Part shown: piece after piece, positions 4,505 to 5,773 of the stretch
Layout of the letters: each line of letters starts with the position of its first letter
Position numbering within the stretch: position 1 is the first letter of the stretch
NCBI GenBank assembly: GCA_001871755.1
Contig: MNXL01000079.1
Span: 1-5,773, forward strand
Length of the DNA: 5,773 nt
Direction of reading: 5' to 3'
From: Anaerolineae bacterium CG2_30_64_16
GTDB lineage: Bacteria; Chloroflexota; Anaerolineae; CG2-30-64-16
The notes under the pieces: model-generated
The model's input: only the letters and a program-made list of their open reading frames with translations
What the model was told of the DNA's origin: nothing
Databases searched by the model: none
Program-made: the position numbers and the translations under genes

Positions 4505-4933
4505 CCGGGTAAACTGCGTCAACGAGATGATCTGGGTGCCGTGGTAATACTTGAGGCTCTGCAAGTGGGGGTCCTGGGTGACGAGGTAATCTGCGCCGGC
4601 TTCCAGCGCCGCGGCCAAAAAAACGTTGTCGGACACGTCGTCTTGGATGGCCGTCACGCCCTCGTATAAGCCAGGCAGCACACGGCTACGGCCTTTGAGC
4701 GTTTCGACGGCCTCATCGGCGTCCGCGTCGGTGAGGTGAAAGTTGCGCCGCACCTTGGGGTAGGTCAGCACCCGTTCGACCTCGACAAGGCTCTGCGGCG
4801 TGATGCAGAGCTCGAAGCGCCGTGCTCGCCAGAGTCGGCGCAACGTTTGAGCGCGGCGGGTAGCACCTACGAGCAGCGGCAGCAAGGCATTGGTATCGAA
4901 AACGGCGATGGGCGTGACGGCCGGCTCGGTCAC
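4487..4933 (-). CDS. PIN-domain ribonuclease toxin (VapC-like), module 2 (148 aa)
   Basis: It starts at GTG 4933, overlapping the antitoxin stop codon in a GTGA arrangement that gives tight translational coupling. PIN motifs are complete: IAVFDTNALLPLL (D13), PQSLVEVERVLTYPKVRR (E51/E53), DDVSDNVFLAAALEAGADYL (D102), and VTQDPHLQSL (D121). The length of 148 residues is normal for the TIGR00305-like PIN toxins. It is only distantly similar to the PIN toxin at 3595 and has a different antitoxin class, so this is an independent module and not a local duplicate. Predicted activity is metal-dependent RNA cleavage, held in check by the upstream antitoxin. Its 3' end meets the truncated secretion-leader ORF head-on. 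Confidence 0.85.
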   Translation of the reverse strand: MTEPAVTPIAVFDTNALLPLLVGATRRAQTLRRLWRARRFELCITPQSLVEVERVLTYPKVRRNFHLTDADADEAVETLKGRSRVLPGLYEGVTAIQDDVSDNVFLAAALEAGADYLVTQDPHLQSLKYYHGTQIISLTQFTRLFVPE

Positions 4934-5277
4934 GCTGGCTCTGCTCCGCGCACTTCGGCCAGCGCCTCGCTGAACAGCGCATCCAGGTCGTCATCCGACA
5001 GACCGGTGAACTTTTCGCTGATGCGCTCCAAGGTTGCGAAACCAGCGTCCCAGGACACCTGCGATGTTGCAGCCGTCAACGGCAAGGCCAGGACGCGGCG
5101 GCGATGCTCTTCTCGCCTGGCCAGCGCGACCAAACGGCTATACCAGGCGGGGCTCACGATCACCGCCTCGACCAAGCGGCCTTCCCCGACCATGAACTCA
5201 TGTTTGCCCGCCCGCAGCGCTGCCGAAATGTCGGCCCAACGGGTCGGCACCTCGCTGATCCGGATGGTTTCAGGCAT
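4930..5277 (-). CDS. Phd/YefM-type antitoxin of PIN module 2 (115 aa)
   Basis: The ATG at 5277 has AGGGGA about six bases upstream. Residues 4-50 show the Phd/YefM pattern: TIRISEVPTRWADISAALRA, then GKHEFMVGEGRLVEAVIVSP and a helix AWYSRLVALA. This N-terminal part is the dimer and DNA-binding fold in that family. The C-terminal region is acidic and helical (GLSDDDLDALFSEALAEVRG, 92-111), as expected for the part that wraps the toxin. It is first in the operon, overlaps the PIN gene by 4 bases, and sits under a perfect consensus promoter. Family knowledge predicts that the antitoxin-toxin complex represses that promoter. Confidence 0.75.
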   Translation of the reverse strand: MPETIRISEVPTRWADISAALRAGKHEFMVGEGRLVEAVIVSPAWYSRLVALARREEHRRRVLALPLTAATSQVSWDAGFATLERISEKFTGLSDDDLDALFSEALAEVRGAEPA

Positions 5278-5319
5278 CGCTCTTCCCCTCTGTCGCTCTC
5301 AGTTTGATGATCTGCGGGC

Positions 5320-5348
5320 ATTATAGGGTGGCGACCGAGGCATGTCAA
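5320..5348 (-). promoter_or_regulatory. Perfect consensus sigma-70 promoter of PIN module 2
   Basis: On the minus strand TTGACA (5343-5348), exactly 17 bp, then TATAAT (5320-5325). Transcription would begin about 5313, leaving a leader of about 36 nt to the ATG at 5277. A promoter this strong fits toxin-antitoxin operons, which rely on heavy transcription damped by autorepression. Confidence 0.8.
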
Positions 5349-5395
5349 ATCGTCGCATGGCTGCTGAACTTGCGCTGCCGCCCGACCGCCGATTT

Positions 5396-5424
5396 TTGAC
5401 GAAATCGCTCTGTAGTGTTAGAAT
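5396..5424 (+). promoter_or_regulatory. Promoter of secretion-leader cassette copy 3
   Basis: TTGACG (5396-5401), 17 bp, TAGAAT (5419-5424). It has the same boxes and spacing as copy 1 at 2179-2207 but an unrelated spacer. The predicted start is about 5431, immediately at the conserved stem-loop. It fires away from the divergent consensus promoter at 5320-5348, with about 47 bp between the two -35 boxes. Confidence 0.65.
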
Positions 5425-5603
5425 CCGGTCAGCAAGATTCCTGGCTCGATCTTGCAGCGTTGGCCGACGCGCCGTGTGTCAGCCACGCACCATCGGGCCG
5501 CCGGCCGGCTGCTGCGCACATCACTCCCCCTTGTTCGTTCCATCACGCTGACCCGGCGACCCCGCCTGGAGGTTCGACGCGATGAACGCCTTACACCCTC
5601 AGC
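5415..5603 (+). repeat. Secretion-leader cassette repeat, copy 3
   Basis: About 189 bp matching 2198-2390 at about 90%, covering the -10 region, leader, Shine-Dalgarno (GGAGGT) and first codons. Similarity extends past 5603 once the inserted element is removed: the bases after the element (5749 onward) continue the copy-1 coding sequence. Confidence 0.85.
5432..5455 (+). promoter_or_regulatory. Stem-loop at the predicted 5' end of the leader RNA, copy 3
   Basis: GCAAGAT (5432-5438) and ATCTTGC (5449-5455), identical to the copy-1 stem at 2215-2238 including the loop. It starts at the predicted first transcribed base. Confidence 0.45.
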
Positions 5604-5604
5604 A
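5594..5604. repeat. Direct repeat flanking the inserted element, left copy
   Basis: CACCCTCAGCA, repeated exactly at 5749-5759. In the uninterrupted copy 1 a single CACCCTCAGC is present at 2381-2390, so the second copy here arose with the insertion. Because the element ends also contain CAGCAA, the true target duplication could be as short as 6 bp. Confidence 0.7.
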
Positions 5605-5748
5605 ACAATTCCCGTTATGGGGTTCGTAGTAACGATGGTTCGGCTTCGCTCACCACATGCTTTAGTCGTTTGAGCCGCGTAACCGGCGACCAAAGTCGCC
5701 ACTACGATGCCATATCACACGGTGATGATGCCAAAACGGGAATTGCTG
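5605..5748. mobile_element. 144-bp non-coding inverted-repeat element
   Basis: The ends carry an inverted repeat: CAATTCCCGTTATGG (5606-5620) and, on the other strand, CAATTCCCGTTTTGG (5731-5745), 14 of 15 matching. Inside are nested inverted repeats: CGTAGT (5625-5630) / ACTACG (5701-5706), GGCGAC-CAAA-GTCGCC (5685-5700), and ATCAC-ACG-GTGAT (5714-5726). It encodes no protein. The structure is that of a miniature transposable element needing a transposase from elsewhere. It is unrelated in sequence to the element at 2731-2822. Confidence 0.75.
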
Positions 5749-5759
5749 CACCCTCAGCA
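5749..5759. repeat. Direct repeat flanking the inserted element, right copy
   Basis: Exact match to 5594-5604. The coding sequence of the secretion-leader ORF resumes here. Confidence 0.7.
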
Positions 5760-5773
5760 CCCTGACGGATCCC

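Larger units (their letters stand above)
5582..5773 (+). pseudogene. Secretion-leader family copy 3, interrupted by an insertion and cut by the window end
   Basis: The ATG at 5582 lies eight bases after GGAGGT. As it stands the frame reads MNALHPQQQFPLWGS and stops at 5627-5629 inside the inserted element. If 5605-5759 (element plus one direct repeat) is removed, the frame reads MNALHPQHPDGS and is open to the window end. That matches copy 1 (MNGLHPQRPDAS) at nine of twelve residues. The net insertion is 155 bp, not a multiple of three, so it both adds a stop and shifts the frame. What follows to the right cannot be seen, so the length of the original gene is unknown. Confidence 0.75.

Noticed and set aside
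4736..5326. 196-residue plus-strand ORF across the PIN/Phd operon
   Set aside because: It is antisense to two well-supported genes with complete motifs, and its composition is typical of a shadow frame.
2198..5603. CRISPR array or tandem repeat array
   Set aside because: The repeat copies are 190 bp long and 3 kb apart with genes between them. No short regularly spaced repeats are present.

Overview
The window is GC-rich bacterial DNA with an accessory, much-rearranged character. The mix of PIN-domain toxin modules, DUF4160/DUF2442 genes, Thr-Pro-rich secreted-protein starts and dispersed repeats of the 'cctgagcccgtcgaagg' / 'gtcattctgagcg' type suggests a member of the Chloroflexota. That is an inference from sequence style; there is no rRNA, tRNA or housekeeping gene to confirm it.

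Layout. Positions 1-430 (minus strand) hold the decayed end of a small toxin-antitoxin-like locus: a frameshifted HicB-like remnant and a 49-residue truncated antitoxin-like ORF that still has a good promoter and ribosome binding site. Positions 561-1919 (minus) encode the only large intact gene, a roughly 12-helix membrane protein of MATE/MOP flippase type, probably translated from an almost leaderless mRNA. Positions 1920-2178 are non-coding with a dispersed repeat. From 2179 a 'secretion-leader cassette' begins: promoter, about 155-nt leader, strong Shine-Dalgarno and a 54-codon ORF that is little more than a signal peptide ending AWATPK. It runs directly into a DUF4160 gene that has lost its N-terminal part and was later hit by a 92-bp miniature inverted-repeat element with an 8-bp target duplication. 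A DUF2442 gene follows.

Positions 3331-4071 hold a promoter and an antitoxin/PIN-toxin pair with a long gene overlap. Positions 4223-4504 are a diverged second secretion-leader ORF (AWATPDQ followed by a Thr-Pro linker). It ends inside the 3' end of a second, convergent PIN-toxin/Phd-type antitoxin operon (4487-5277, minus), which is driven by a perfect consensus sigma-70 promoter. From 5396 a third secretion-leader cassette starts, about 90% identical to the first over some 190 bp. It is interrupted after its eighth codon by a second small inverted-repeat element of about 144 bp flanked by an 11-bp direct repeat.

Together, toxin-antitoxin-type modules (two apparently intact, two damaged) alternate with the truncated 5' ends of a secreted-protein gene family. 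This looks like a recombination and insertion hotspot. The most notable points are the recurring promoter-leader-signal-peptide cassette and two miniature elements whose insertions can be undone on paper to restore the original reading frames.
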